In this document: piece by piece, positions 46,156 to 57,720 of the stretch
Position numbering within the stretch: position 1 is the first letter of the stretch
Layout: the number at the start of each line of letters is the position of its first letter
Source: Uloborus plumipes
Lineage: Eukaryota; Arthropoda; Arachnida; Araneae; Uloboridae
Reading direction: 5' to 3'
Length of the DNA: 64,000 nt
Assembly (NCBI GenBank): GCA_038373865.1
Contig: JAXGGA010002029.1
Span: 62,001 to 126,000, forward strand
The notes under the pieces: generated by a model
The model's database searches: none
What the model saw: only the letters and a program-made list of their open reading frames with translations
What the model was told of the DNA's origin: nothing
Translations under genes and position numbers: made by a program

Positions 46156-46552
46156 TAAAGTAAACACTGGAAGCGAAAACTGAATGCCTCTGCCGGAAAC
46201 GCAGCGAAGGTGTACGAAACATTTCACGGATTTTATGGCTTTCATTTATTGATAAGGCATTATTTAAAACTATCCTTTCGTGAGGAAAACGCGGGAGCCG
46301 TACACGATTCCTGATAAAGGTCAAAGGCCACACATGACAAGAATGATAAAAGACTTCTTTGTTACCTTCCTCGTGAGAAAAGGAAAGAATACCTCAAACT
46401 CTTGCGGAACATTGTGATGCACGAAAGTTTCTAATTCACACCGGGCATTAGTCATAATTTTACATCCAACGTGGAGCTTAGAGGCAAGTGCAGAATTCCC
46501 CCACAGATCGTATTCAAAAAATATTTATTAAAAATGGGACAGTAAAGTATCA
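46156..46552. other. No recognisable gene
   Basis: More balanced base composition than its neighbours (for example 46170-46340) and a 66-codon minus-strand frame (46133-46333). The frame overlaps the MITE end and shows no known domain. It could be a conserved noncoding or ancient host segment. Confidence 0.3.
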
Positions 46553-47314
46553 CGCAAACGCAGGGCCGTCGCTAGCTGAAATATCTGGGGGGGTGTTCAG
46601 AATTTGGCGGCCCTGGGCTCATAATATGGGGGGGGGGGGGGGGGGGGTTCTCCGTTGAATTATTCACCATTCCAACCCACGCAAAATACAGAGATGCATT
46701 ATAGCAGTGGAAAAGGTGAGAGAATGATTCTTCAAAATTAAAATCTAAGTTTGCAGTTTTCTAAAACTTGTGCTTGACGCGTAACTCGTGAACAACTGCG
46801 AAATTTTCCGAATTTTTTCATTGTTTCCTTTATAACTCCTTAACTATTAGTCTTACAGAGCTTCACTTGTGCTTAAAATGTTTCAAATTTAGTGTTATTT
46901 AAAATGATTATTCACATGTATAATCAAAAAAATTTTGCGTTTTTTCTGTAGAACAGATATTTGTTACTTTCGCTATTGTAAAGTAAAAAGCTAACCTACA
47001 GACTTCTTTTTGAGCTTAACTGAAAGCCTATAAAATTTATTGTAATTTCATGTTCATTTTTTTTTCTTGAGGAGTAAAAATTAATGTCGATATTTTTTCC
47101 GAAATGTGGTCAAAGCATAAAAAAATCGAAATGCAATATCTCCTGAATCGTTGGTCTTACAGAACCCCACTTGAGCTTAAAATGTTTCAAATTTATCGTT
47201 TTCTAAATTGGGTAATCACATGTATTATCAAAAGTTACATTGTTTAGGAGTTATAAAGAAAAAACTAAAAAGAGTCGAAACTTTTTCTCAGTTTTGCGTA
47301 AGTCGTATATGGGT

Positions 47315-48400
47315 GATTCTACGGTCAATGCGTTTTTTGTGTCCCCAAAGAAAAAATAATCTGTTTAATTTCACACTCATTATATCACTAGTGGCCGCTA
47401 TTTTTATGATTGTAGTGTTAAGGGCCAGACGAAATTTCAATTTTTGGGGGGTTTATCGATACCAGGGGAAAATGCGTTGCCAGGGGAGTGACACTATTGG
47501 CGGAATTCTGGTTTGATTTACAATTATTTCCCTTTTTATCGGTGTAAAATAATAGTATGGACTCATTTCTATAAGACCTGTATTCAAAAAAAATTTTCAC
47601 GTTGTAATAAAATGAAAAAAATTAATCCTGAAAATGCGACATGTTGCATACAAGTCGGACCTCAGATTCCAAATAAAAATACTTCCCGCATTATTTACGT
47701 TCATTTAAATTACTTTCACTGGGCCAATTAGGATTAAAAATGAAATTAATTATGCTTATAACACAGTTTTAATGTATATTTACCCTTTTTTTGAACAAAA
47801 ATGCCAGGGGGGTGACGCCAGAGAAGTGACAAAATCACACATTACCTATAAAAACAGCATTACGCGTTCTTCTCACCAGAACTTCAAGTAAACCGTGATG
47901 TCTGCACACAATAAGCATTACATTGTACATACGTATACTTATTTAACTATGAAATATCAAAACTTATACTTACCAGAGGAAATACTACAGCGACTGGCGC
48001 AGTAAGCTTTGAGGCACTTTCAACAAGAACCGATCCAATAATATTCGAATTTTTTTAAAACCTCTTAGCTTGCTTTTAACTTTACTCAGTATTACACTGG
48101 TTATTCGCAATCAACATCATTCTTATGCATTTTTTATGCTAAATTTCAGTCTTTGAAGTTCGCCAGGTGGAGGTGACACTGTTGATATGGCCCGTTGAAA
48201 AGTTTTTTTTTTTTAAATAATAATAAATATTTTTTCAATGTTTACTGATGAAATAGGTTTCTCTGTTAATGGAAGTGTATGATTATGGCAAAAAACATTA
48301 TGCCACGTTAGCAAAAATTGAGCGTCGAACATGTTTGTATAAAAACTAGTATTTGGACAGGCCAGGGGAGTATACATTTATGACTATTTTCGGCTGTAAA
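47315..48400 (+). mobile_element. GGGTGATTCT element with GCCAGGGGAGTGACA motifs
   Basis: Begins GGGTGATTCTACGGTCAATG. GCCAGGGGAGTGACA or variants lie at 47479, 47803, 47817, 48162 and 48361. The reverse complement of the motif is close to ATGTCCCTCTCCTGGC, the motif of the element at 7276-9717, which also begins GGGTGATTCT. The right end was not found and may be lost or displaced by HINE D2. Confidence 0.6.
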
Positions 48401-48601
48401 TGCTAAAATAAAATAATTGCAGTGAATTAATTGGGTGGTCCATATAAAAGATAATAGTCTGTAATAATTCTGCATACAAAAACATTAATAAAATCAGTTT
48501 TACATGAAGTTTTTCCATTGGCCGTCTGAATTCAAATAGCGAAGTTGACCTGTAAAATTTTTCTTAATTATGAAAATAACGTTGTAATATAGTCTTACCC
48601 T

Positions 48602-49730
48602 TTTTAGCCTACTTTCCCGTTAAAAATAAAAGAAAGACGAAAAAAGTATTAAAAGTAGCTTAATGCATCGAAAAAATATCGCCAAGTCCAAAAAATATCG
48701 CCAAGTTAAAAAAAATATCGCCAAGTCCAAAAAATATCGCCAAGTTAAAAAAATAAAGAGGTAAAATGAATATCGAAAAATTAAAAATTTGAAAGTAGGG
48801 TATTGAGATGGGGAATTTGTGTGTCGGTCGGTCTGTCGGTCGGTCTGTCGGTCGGTCGGTCTGTCTGTCCCCCCCTAATAACTTTTGAATGAACATTCCG
48901 ATTTGGACAAACTTTTTTTTGTTGGAAAGATCTCGGCGAGTACAGCTCATTCCCATATTTGATTTTTTGATTTGAACAATTTTTGGTTCAACTTTGAGCC
49001 GTTCAAATAACCGGTCCCGCGATACTAACTTTTTAATGAACAGTCCGATTTGAACAAACTTTTTTTTGTTGGAAAGAACTTTTCAAGGATACTTCATTCC
49101 CATATTTACATTTCGGATTTGAACAATTTTTCATTCAACATTGAACCGCTCAAGCAAGCTGTCACCCCTAATAACTTTTGAGTAAACAGTCCGAAAAAAA
49201 ATGACTGACTGTGCAGACGATTTTTTGTTTATTTATTCATTTGTTTATTGAATTTATTGTTATTATTATTATTATTTTTGGCAGACGATTTTTTTTGTAA
49301 CAAAAATGTTTCATTCACTAGGGCATTTTATTCTTTATTTATATTTAACAACTGGCAACGGATTAAAAGTGAAATTCGAGACATTTTATCAACGGACGAG
49401 TTTTTTTTTTTTTTTTTTCTTTCTTTGATAAAATGTGTTTTGATGTACTTTGTACTTTTAATTTTTTTTTTGAAAACAATTGAGGAATTTTTCTACGGAA
49501 GAACTGTAACAGTTACATTCTTTAAAAGGTGCGACAAAACTTTATTTATTCATTTATTTACTTTTTATGTGTCTATTTCATCTGATGAGAGAGGTATATT
49601 TTGCTTTTAAAGGTATGTTTGACATAATTTTTAGTCTTAGATAATCAAGAGAATAATGATCAGATGCTAGAATGCCGATGTCGATGTACGGGAAAGTAGG
49701 CTCGTTTAGTTCTTGACAGAACTTCTTGTT
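48602..49730 (+). mobile_element. HINE/DINE-1-like element D2
   Basis: AGCCTACTTTCCCGT (48606) to ACGGGAAAGTAGGCT (about 49688-49702), then hairpin GTTCT-tgac-AGAAC and TTCTTGTT. A block of 18-20 bp units with 'aaaatatcgccaagt' (48674-48748) precedes the (GTCY)n run (48823-48869) and about three 146-bp units. A 120-codon frame (49248-49610) lies in the T-rich 3' part, shared with D3. Confidence 0.75.
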
Positions 49731-50567
49731 TATACCATTCTAAGCATTTTTTTTAAATCGTCCAGTCCTCCTTTCTTCTTGGAAACAATTTCCTTAATTT
49801 CTCAAAATAATCAAAACTTCCGTTTTTTTTTTTTAATGATTTTATATGAAATATTGATTCTACAGACTTTTTTGGGGGCTTAAATGAAAGCCATTAAAAT
49901 TTGCAGTAACTTCCTGTCCGTTTTGTTTCTTGTAGAGCTGTAATTCATATCGATATTAAGTCCGAAATATGATCAGAGCGTAATTTTTTCACTTTTCGCA
50001 AAAAATGGCCAATTTTCGGAATGCAATATCTCCTAAACCGTTGGTCCTACAGAGATCCACTTCATCTTAAATTGTTCCAAATTTAGTATTCTTTAAAATG
50101 ATTATTCGCACGTTTAATCAAAAGTTTTATAGTTTAGTCGTTATAAAGGAAAAACTGAAAAAAAATCGGGAAATTTTACAGTTTTTCGTGAGTTACGCCG
50201 CGAGCACAGGGTTTTGAAAACTGTAAACTTAGATTTACACTACCTTAGGTGACCCAAACTACGTATTAAAAAATCAGAGCTATATCGCGATTTGCAAATT
50301 TAATGTCTAATATGACTGGACTAGCAGCTGTGTATTTTAGCAGAAATGAGAAGTCGGGAGAGACAAAGTTTGTCTGATATGCGAGTTTTTCAAATACTAT
50401 CTTTGTAGTTTTACTATTTCAAGTGATAAAATTTCATTAAATGAATCTTAGTAAGCTTGACGCGAATAACCGAATTAAACTGGTGATCAATAGAAAATAA
50501 CTCTTTTCATGCTATGTCTCTTAAATTGATTAAAAATGAGAGGGAAAATATACAACAAAAACTCAGT

Positions 50568-51718
50568 TTTTTAGCCTACTTTCCCGTTAAAAATAAAAGA
50601 AAGACGAAAAAAGTATTAAAAGTAGCGTAATGCATCTAAAAAATATCGCCAAGTCCAAAAAATATCGCCAAGTTAAAAAATATCGCCAAGTCAAAAAAAA
50701 TTTCGCCAAGTGAAAAAAATAAAAAGGTAAAATGAATATCGAAAAATTAAAAATTTGAAAGTAGGGTATTGAGATGGGGAATTTGTGTGTCGGTCGGTCG
50801 GTCGGTCGGTCGGTCGGTCGGTCTGTCTGTCCCCCCCTAATAACTTTTGAATGAACAGTCCGATTTGGACAAACTTTTTTTTGTTGGAAAGATCTCGGCG
50901 AGTACAGCTCATTCCCATATTTGATTTTTTGATTTGAACAATTTTTGGTTCAAATTTGAGCCGTTCAAACAACCGGTCCCGCGATACTAACTTTTTAATG
51001 AACAGTCCGATTTGAACAAATTTTTTTTTGTTGGAAAGAACTTTTCAAGGATACTTCATTCCCGTATTTACATTTCCGATTTGAACAATTTTTTGTTCAA
51101 CATTGAACCGCTCAAGCAAGCTGTCACCCCTAATAACTTTTGAGTAAACAGTCCGAAAAAAAATGACTGACTGTGCAGACGATTTTTTGTTTATTTATTC
51201 ATTTGTTTTATTGAATTTATTATTATTATTATTATTATTTTTGGCAGACGATTTTTTTTGTAACAAAAATGTTTCATTCACGAGGGCATTTTATTCTTTA
51301 TTTATATTTAACAACTGGCAACGGATTAAAAGTGAAATTCGAGACATTTTATCAACGGACGAGTTTTTTTTTTCTTTTTTTTTTCTTTCTTTGATAAAAT
51401 GTGTTTTGATGTACTTTGTACTTTTAATTTTTTTTTTGAAAACAATTGAGGAATTTTTCTACGGAAGAACTGTAACAGTTACATTCTTTAAAAGGTGCGA
51501 CAAAACTTTATTTATTCATTTATTTACTTTTTATGTGTCTATTTCATCTGATGAGAGTGGTATATTTTGCTTTTAGAAATCAGCTTCAAGTGCTAAAAAG
51601 GTATGTTTGACATAATTTTTAGTCTTAGATAATCAAGAGAATAATGATCAGATGCTAGAACGCCGATGTCGATGTACGGGAAAGTAGGCTCGTTTAGTTC
51701 TTGACAGAACTTCTTGTT
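50568..51718 (+). mobile_element. HINE/DINE-1-like element D3
   Basis: Same order of parts as D2 and very similar by eye, 840 bp downstream in the same orientation. Differences include a purer (GGTC)n run (50790-50825) and a different number of 'atcgccaagt' units (50645-50712). The 137-codon frame at 51163-51576 matches that of D2 but is T-rich and low-complexity, so it is not called as a gene. Confidence 0.75.
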
Positions 51719-51817
51719 CTTCTTATTTTAGAATCGTTTAAAAGTATGCAACTCATTCGAAACAAATGATTGAAAAACGTTTCAGACAGTTATTAAAGCA
51801 TATGAAATTATCCCTTT

Positions 51818-52630
51818 TTACTTCCTTTTACGTAGTAAAGGAAGTATTGTGATCACGAAAAAAATTTCACTCAAATTTCGGTCTAAATTTTGACTTTGCT
51901 CACCCCTGAATGAATGTCGCGTAGTTTTTTCGACCTGTCAGCACGTGCATATGTACCTAACAACATACAAACAGCCGAAAAATCAATTTCGACCACCCCC
52001 GAGTAAATTACGACGAGTTTTCTCGTGACGTCTGTATGTACGTATGTGCGGATGTATGTGCGGGTGTATGTGCGGATGTATGTGCGTATGTGGCTCGCAT
52101 AACTCAAAAACTATATGCCGTAGAAACTTCTAGCTTGGTATGTAGGCTCTGAGGGGGGTCTAGTTGTGCACCTCCCCTTGTGATTGCATTCGAATGTTCC
52201 CAAAGGGGTCTTTTACCCCTTTTTTGGGGTAAATCAATGTTAATTTCAATACAGACTCAAGTGATATGAACTGGCGCCACTACTTGGCGACATGTCGCCA
52301 AGCTTTTGGTCGCCAAGTGTTTGACGCCAACTTGGCGATATATCGCCAAGTTGACGACAAATTTGGCGAAAAAATTATTTTTCGAATTTGGGTTCAACTT
52401 GGCGCTATTGGCGATATCTTGCGAAAAATTCACTAAATGATATTAAAATCAGCAATATTTAGAAAAATAACCATTGTAAAATATTTTTTGCATTGTTTCG
52501 TGGTAGATTAGGGGAGTAAATATTTGAATTGTTACCTTGCTCACTCCAAGCACTTTTTTAACACTTAAGGCAACTACTAAGAAATTTACACGTAAAAGGA
52601 AGTAGTGTGGGGTCCATACCAGATTTTTTA
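51818..52630 (+). mobile_element. Interspersed repeat 'V', copy 2
   Basis: Starts with the near-palindrome ACTTCCTTTTACGTAGTAAA, then GGAAGT, and ends 'cgtaaaaggaagtagtgtgg', then 'ggtccataccag'. It contains a GTATGTGCGG microsatellite (52025-52090) and TTGGCGA modules (52270-52400). Copy 1 is inverted at 39036-39965. Both inner borders contain CTTCCTTTTACG facing each other. The 74-codon minus frame is a translation of the microsatellite. Confidence 0.62.
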
Positions 52631-54181
52631 AATTAACATCTACTAGATTAAGTCAGCCTCTGTTAAAGTCGTAACACCAATTTTTCTAGAGGTACTTCTA
52701 GAATCAAGGTATATGGTTACTAAACAAGCTTCGGAGTATTAATAGGCAAAATTAAAACTTCTGCTTCTATCTGTTTATTTTTAGTTCTATATGACAGCTT
52801 AACAAAAAATAATATTGTTAATAGAATACTTCAAAATCAAAACTTAAATTTAAATGACGCAAAAAAAAAAGAAAAACCTGCCAGAAAAAGGTTAATTTTT
52901 ACAAATAAAAACATAATAAAAGTACAAGTAAAGAGAGCTGTAATTTCCTTTAATTCCTTTAATTCAGAAAACTGTTGTACTTTTATAAATTATAAAATAT
53001 AGCTGTATAAAGTATTGCTGTAAAATATATCGTTTGAGGTACTTCAATTTTCCGCGGGCTATAAGAAATTCCCGTTGATTTTCGACACAAAACGGTGCCT
53101 TTTTTCTGCAAAACAGTCTGTACAATTACATTTTAGTCCCGTGCATTTGTTTGTTTCCTTTTTCCACCGAAAAAAACTGTCAATGAGCAGTTTTGCGTCG
53201 TTTGACTGCAATGTGATTTAGAAAAAAAAAATCTGGAGTATCACAGTAACTTATACCGTGTGGCCGTGGCCGTGTGCACAATGTTCACCAAAATATGCGA
53301 TTTTCATTTTGATGGTCTGAGGAGGTTGAAAGAGCCGCTTCAATTTGCCGCAGAGAGGGCAACCGCATTTAATCCCCCCCCCTTTTTTTTTAATTTCAGT
53401 ATAATAAACTTATATTATTATTTCTTCAAATTTACTACATAAAAAAATTCGTTCGGTGCCAACACAAAGTGAAAAGTGATAAATTTTCTTTCTAATTATC
53501 TTTAGTTTAAACATTGCATTATCTTTCGATAATGGTATTTTGTGTAATTTTCTTTTATTTAAATTTATTTAAAATATAGAATTTGGCTGCCCCTGCATAT
53601 TATCTTGTTTTCCCTTTTAATTATTGCATCAATCATTTATTTTAATTTATTTAAAATATAAAATTTGGCGGCCCTCTGCATATATTTTTTTTTTTAAATA
53701 TCGCATCGATCTTATTGAATTATGTATATATAATTTGATTTATGTTTTATTAATTTAACTAATTTTAGTTACAGAGGTTCGTGTACCTATTAAAGCTCTC
53801 GCATATATTAATACAGTACTTTTTTTTTCCAAACTGAGCAGGGCGACCTATAGTTTCCCGTTTATCCCCATGAACGAGAAAATTTCATATTTTTCGCAAC
53901 GAATATTGCTGTGAAGGAATCTTAACTATTTTTCGCGGCCCCAATTATTTATTTTTGATAAGTAATAATTAAGGCCGTGTAAAATACAGGACATTTTTAA
54001 AAAATCAGGTTTACTGATGTTCTTAATAATGTTTAAATTATTCCGCTTCTCTTTTAAATTTCATTTAAAGTCCTGAAATATTTTTTTAAAATTTCATTTT
54101 AATAATAAAATAAAATCGGCGGCCCCTTTCTTCAGAAAAACACCCCCCACACCCCCCCTTGCCGACGGCCCTGCGCAAACG

Positions 54182-55450
54182 ATAAGAGAAGATTTACCAT
54201 TTTCAAAAGCATTCACTTGAATGGTCATATGTTGGGTTTTGCTGATTGTTTATTAATTCCATCAGTTAATTTATTATTTTGTCAATTTGAACACTCTATT
54301 TTTTGGCACCCGGGCACCCTCTTTCTAGACTAAAAGGAAAACTCCTTCAGAGCACAGCTATTTTCTCATTTATAAAATAAAAATTGGTGAGCTAAGGGTA
54401 AACAAAATAAGTTTTAATCTAGAATTTAAAAAAAAATGAATTTATGAGACAAGAAAAAAATTGATTGAATTCATTACGGCAATGGAGACTATATTTTAAA
54501 AACTAAATATGAATGAAACGATTTTTAATTACTAAGATTAATATTACGCATCTCAAAAATTTCTAAGTATTTCACATGTGAAACCATAACTGAACATTTT
54601 GGCGAATCGAAAAACATAGACTATTTTGAGCAATTTTGTTTATTAAGATATTTTATTTGATCTCGGGAATAAAACCTTTTCATTTTTCTTTTTAATATAG
54701 GAAAAAATGTTTCATTTCACAATTTTCTCAGCTGGTCAAGTCCATTTTTAAGTAAAATTTTAGATTTTCTAGGAAAATAAAACTTTATTATACATGGAAT
54801 TAACAAATTCATAAAGGGGGAACTGAAACCATTACGTTATAGACGTAAATTTGCTATGTACGAATGCGCTCTAAACTGGCGGGATAGTATCTTAACCTTT
54901 TTTAAGGCGGTGGTAAATATCTTACCACCACGCTAGAACTTAAAACGCACTAAAAACGTTCAAAATTTTTATGTACAACATGTAATGTTCCATTGTGCGC
55001 TGCTCCATGTTTCATGTTGTTCCGTCAGAAAAACTAAAATCAGTTTTGGCAATTTACATTGTATTTAGTTTTTCTATGGCTTATTTCATTTGCAATTAAT
55101 ATATTTTTAATTTTAAAATAACTAATAACGAAAAGTTTTTAAAAAATGCACGCTTCCTAGCGAAATTATTTGTATTTTACATTTTTTTCTGTTGAATGAG
55201 CCAATAAAATGTAATTGCTTGTATTGGGTGGTGGTTAATTTGTTACCACCCTTTTTAAAATCAATAGCAACAACAAAATAAAAAATAATTATTTTTTGGA
55301 TGATAGAAGAGCTTAATTTCTCTAACTATATAGTGTAAAATGTAAACTTTGGAAAAAAAACTGCTTGTGCCTGTTAAAGGGTTGAGGGGAAAAAAATTAC
55401 AAAAAAAAAAAAAAACTATTCATCTAACATCGATGCAGTAGCACTTCAAT
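54182..55450. other. Unassigned, with paired GGTGGTAA/TTACCACC motifs
   Basis: GGTGGTAA-atatc-TTACCACC at 54909-54929, and a second face-to-face pair ('ggtggtggttaa' and 'ttaccacc') at about 55229-55252. This resembles the motif-repeat architecture of other elements here, but no ends were found. Otherwise AT-rich and noncoding. Confidence 0.4.
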
Positions 55451-55452
55451 TA

Positions 55453-56010
55453 CAGTGCCCGCCGCTTAGAAAATCACATTTGTCCTGAGGACATTTAATT
55501 TTATTAAGCGGCTGATTTTATAAACCGGCATACCTACACTTAAAGAAAAAGTTTTTAAAGATCAATTATATGAAAAATAAATAAATTACCGTATTTCTAT
55601 GTAGTTTTAAAAGTTTCAAAATACAGTATAAACCAAAAAAAAATTACATTTTTATTTGCAAACGGAGCTTAAAATACTGGCGTACAGATATTTGATTAAC
55701 GGAAATCGTATATACATTGAAAAATGCAAATTTGGCATGCATTTCTTCGTCTTCCGAAATTCTTCCACTTCTTGGTGCTACGTAACTTTGAAATGTATTA
55801 TGTCTGTAGCAATTTTCAACATAATTATCTGTCGTTTTCAAATTATTAACATACGCTTTCCAAAAACTTGATTTTATAAAACGGCAATACTGATTTTATT
55901 AAAGGCAAGTTTTAATATGTTTTGATATTGTAAGGATTCGGTTCCTGGAGATTTAATTTTAAAAAGCGGCTGATTTTATAATTCATGGATTTTATTAGCA
56001 GCTGATACTG
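55453..56010. mobile_element. Pogo-like MITE with TA TSD (558 bp)
   Basis: The ends CAGTGCCCGCCGCTTA and (reverse complement) CAGTATCAGCTGCTAA are similar and bordered by TA on both sides. The phrase AAGCGGCTGATTTTATAA occurs near both ends (about 55506 and 55963), with weaker versions at 55868 and 55888. Open frames inside are antisense pairs of low value. Confidence 0.65.
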
Positions 56011-56012
56011 TA

Positions 56013-56686
56013 CTCCAAAAAAGAGAATGCCGACTAGGTCTCAAAACAAACCAAACTCCTGCTCTCACACACAGTCGGCTAAAAAGCAACGGCTAATTAT
56101 CCGGAAAGCGACATTTTACAAAACACCTTTTGGACAGAAAAAGCACGAAAATGACTCTTTCGTCAAACCACGGCCGGCATTATCTTCTCACGTCGTATTT
56201 CACGAGAACAAATGCAAATAAACGCTGATAGTTGGGAATTTAACAAAGTACTTATCTGCTGTTATCTGTCTTCGAGTGTTTTTACACTGGCCCTCTCTTT
56301 GTCCGCCGAAGGATTTCCGCAGAGATGGCATTCTCCCATCATAAACACTCTCAAGTGTTGGAACGATTTTCGAACAATAGAGGCTGCTTGTGGTTAATTC
56401 CTTTACTCTCGGAGGCTCTGTTCGAATTTATCCATCAGCATCGGATATTTATTTCGTCTCTGTCAATATTTGATAAAAATGTTTTTAATAAATAATATTA
56501 AATTAAACGTTTTTTGTCCCAAGTGGATGCAGTAATTGCAGATGGAAAAGTTATGACAGACGATGGCAGAAAAGCAGGAAAGGAATACAGTAAAAATTCA
56601 TAATTTTCGTAACTTTTATTTGATGACGAATATCGGGTAGTAAATAAATTGGAAGAAATTTTTCAAATTCAAGTTGTTGTTATTAT
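56013..56686. other. Unassigned segment with balanced composition
   Basis: 56020-56420 is less AT-rich than most of the window and has frames of 64 and 61 codons on the plus strand that I do not recognise. They overlap in different frames and no splice pattern is evident. It may be unique host sequence between TEs. Confidence 0.3.
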
Positions 56687-57720
56687 GGGTCATTTTCAAA
56701 ATTTGCTTACATTTGCTGTCCGGAGGCAAAAAAGACGGTTTTCAAGCATAACTTTTATTTCAAATTCATTGCGAACAATTATTTTCTGCAGGAAATACCC
56801 CCAAAAAAATTCCATCACTCAACAAATTATTGAAAATTGTTGAAATTTATTTATTTATTTTTATATAAGTCTTTAAAAATGAGAATCAAGGTAAAAACGC
56901 TTGTTCATTTCCCATTTTCACAAGTTCAACTATTTTTTTTATATTCTTAATTGAATAAAAAAGTATATACAACAAGTTATTTTTACGTATTGACTATTAG
57001 TATATCATATTCGTAATAAATATTGACAATTGTAATTTTTTTTCATTAAGAAATGTATGAATATATTTTGTCCGGGCATTTCTTGTCAAGTCAGTTACCC
57101 TAAGTTTATTTTAGCTAAAAAAGATATTTATTGCAGTCAAAAGATGCTAACACGTATTCAGTTAACTTAACAAACTAGTGACGTAACTATTTCGTACCAA
57201 AGATTTTAGTATTAATTTTTACTTTTCTCAACTTTTACCCCGAAATATTATTTATTATACAACTCTAAGAAAATGGAAATTGTTGTTCAATTTTTAAATT
57301 TGACAACCTAGCCATAATTTGACATTTTGGTTGAAATGTCAAGTCCGTTACTAGTCAAATTCGTTACCAAATGTCAAGTCTGTTACCATATAGTTTTTAT
57401 CAATATTTAAATAATCACAAACATCGTTTTAAGCCTCAGGGACGCAAGTAATTTCAAGTTAAGTTGGTTCTAAGTGCATGATATAGTTTAAAGGTGAGAA
57501 TTCATATTGATTTTGTATGGTAACGGACGACAATTTTCCTTGCAACTTAAAGTTTTGCAACGGCATTTGAATACTTTATTATGCGTCAAAGTGTACAACC
57601 AATTACATTTTCACACACCTAAAATATGTGACTAAACATCTGTTAGTGTTTCTAAAGGAAAATAGCAAGTTAAAAAAAATTCTTTAAAATTCTGAAATGT
57701 ATGCATGGTGAAAATGACCC
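56687..57720. mobile_element. GGGTCATTTTC element, uninterrupted copy
   Basis: The same ends and body as the outer element at 7207-11056, without the nest. The flanks TTAT and TTAC agree in three of four bases. The point corresponding to the nested insertion reads 'aaaaaagacggttttcaagc' near 56730, proving the pre-insertion sequence. It carries variants of GTCAAGTCCGTTAC at about 57086, 57338, 57354 and 57376. Confidence 0.8.

Larger units (their letters stand above)
46741..50236. mobile_element. Element with AAATCTAAGTTTGCAGTTTTC ends
   Basis: Left AAATCTAAGTTTGCAGTTTT and right AAAACTGTAAACTTAGATTT are inverted with one mismatch, and inverted similarity continues for about 120 bp. A second phrase ('gcaatatctcct', 'taccagagctccactt'-like, 'aaaatgattatt') is repeated directly near 46850-46920, 47130-47230 and 50020-50110. 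The block contains the GGGTGATTCT element and HINE D2. Class unknown; no clear TSD. Confidence 0.5.
46561..54173. mobile_element. hAT element swollen to 7.6 kb by nested insertions
   Basis: CGCAAACG is duplicated exactly at 46553-46560 and 54174-54181. The ends CAGGGCCGTCG and CGACGGCCCTG are perfect inverted repeats. Subterminal G-runs (46589-46595, 46629-46648) and C-runs (54140-54160) follow, with 'tttggcggccc'-like repeats near 46608, 53584, 53665 and 54116. Most of the length is other TEs: the 46741-50236 repeat, HINE D2 and D3, and repeat V. No hAT transposase coding remains. A related left end stands at 62666. Confidence 0.82.

Noticed and set aside
49248..51576. Conserved 120- and 137-codon frames in HINE D2 and D3
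   Set aside because: They are nearly identical because the two TE copies are nearly identical. The translation is dominated by T-run phenylalanines and leucines, and the frame is not kept in D1, so coding is unlikely.
51883..52107. 74-codon ORF rich in Tyr, Arg and Thr
   Set aside because: It translates the GTATGTGCGG microsatellite of repeat V.
51818..52605. Repeat V as a simple TIR transposon ending in CTTCCTTTTACG
   Set aside because: Similarity with the inverted copy continues about 25 bp beyond that motif, so these are not the true ends.
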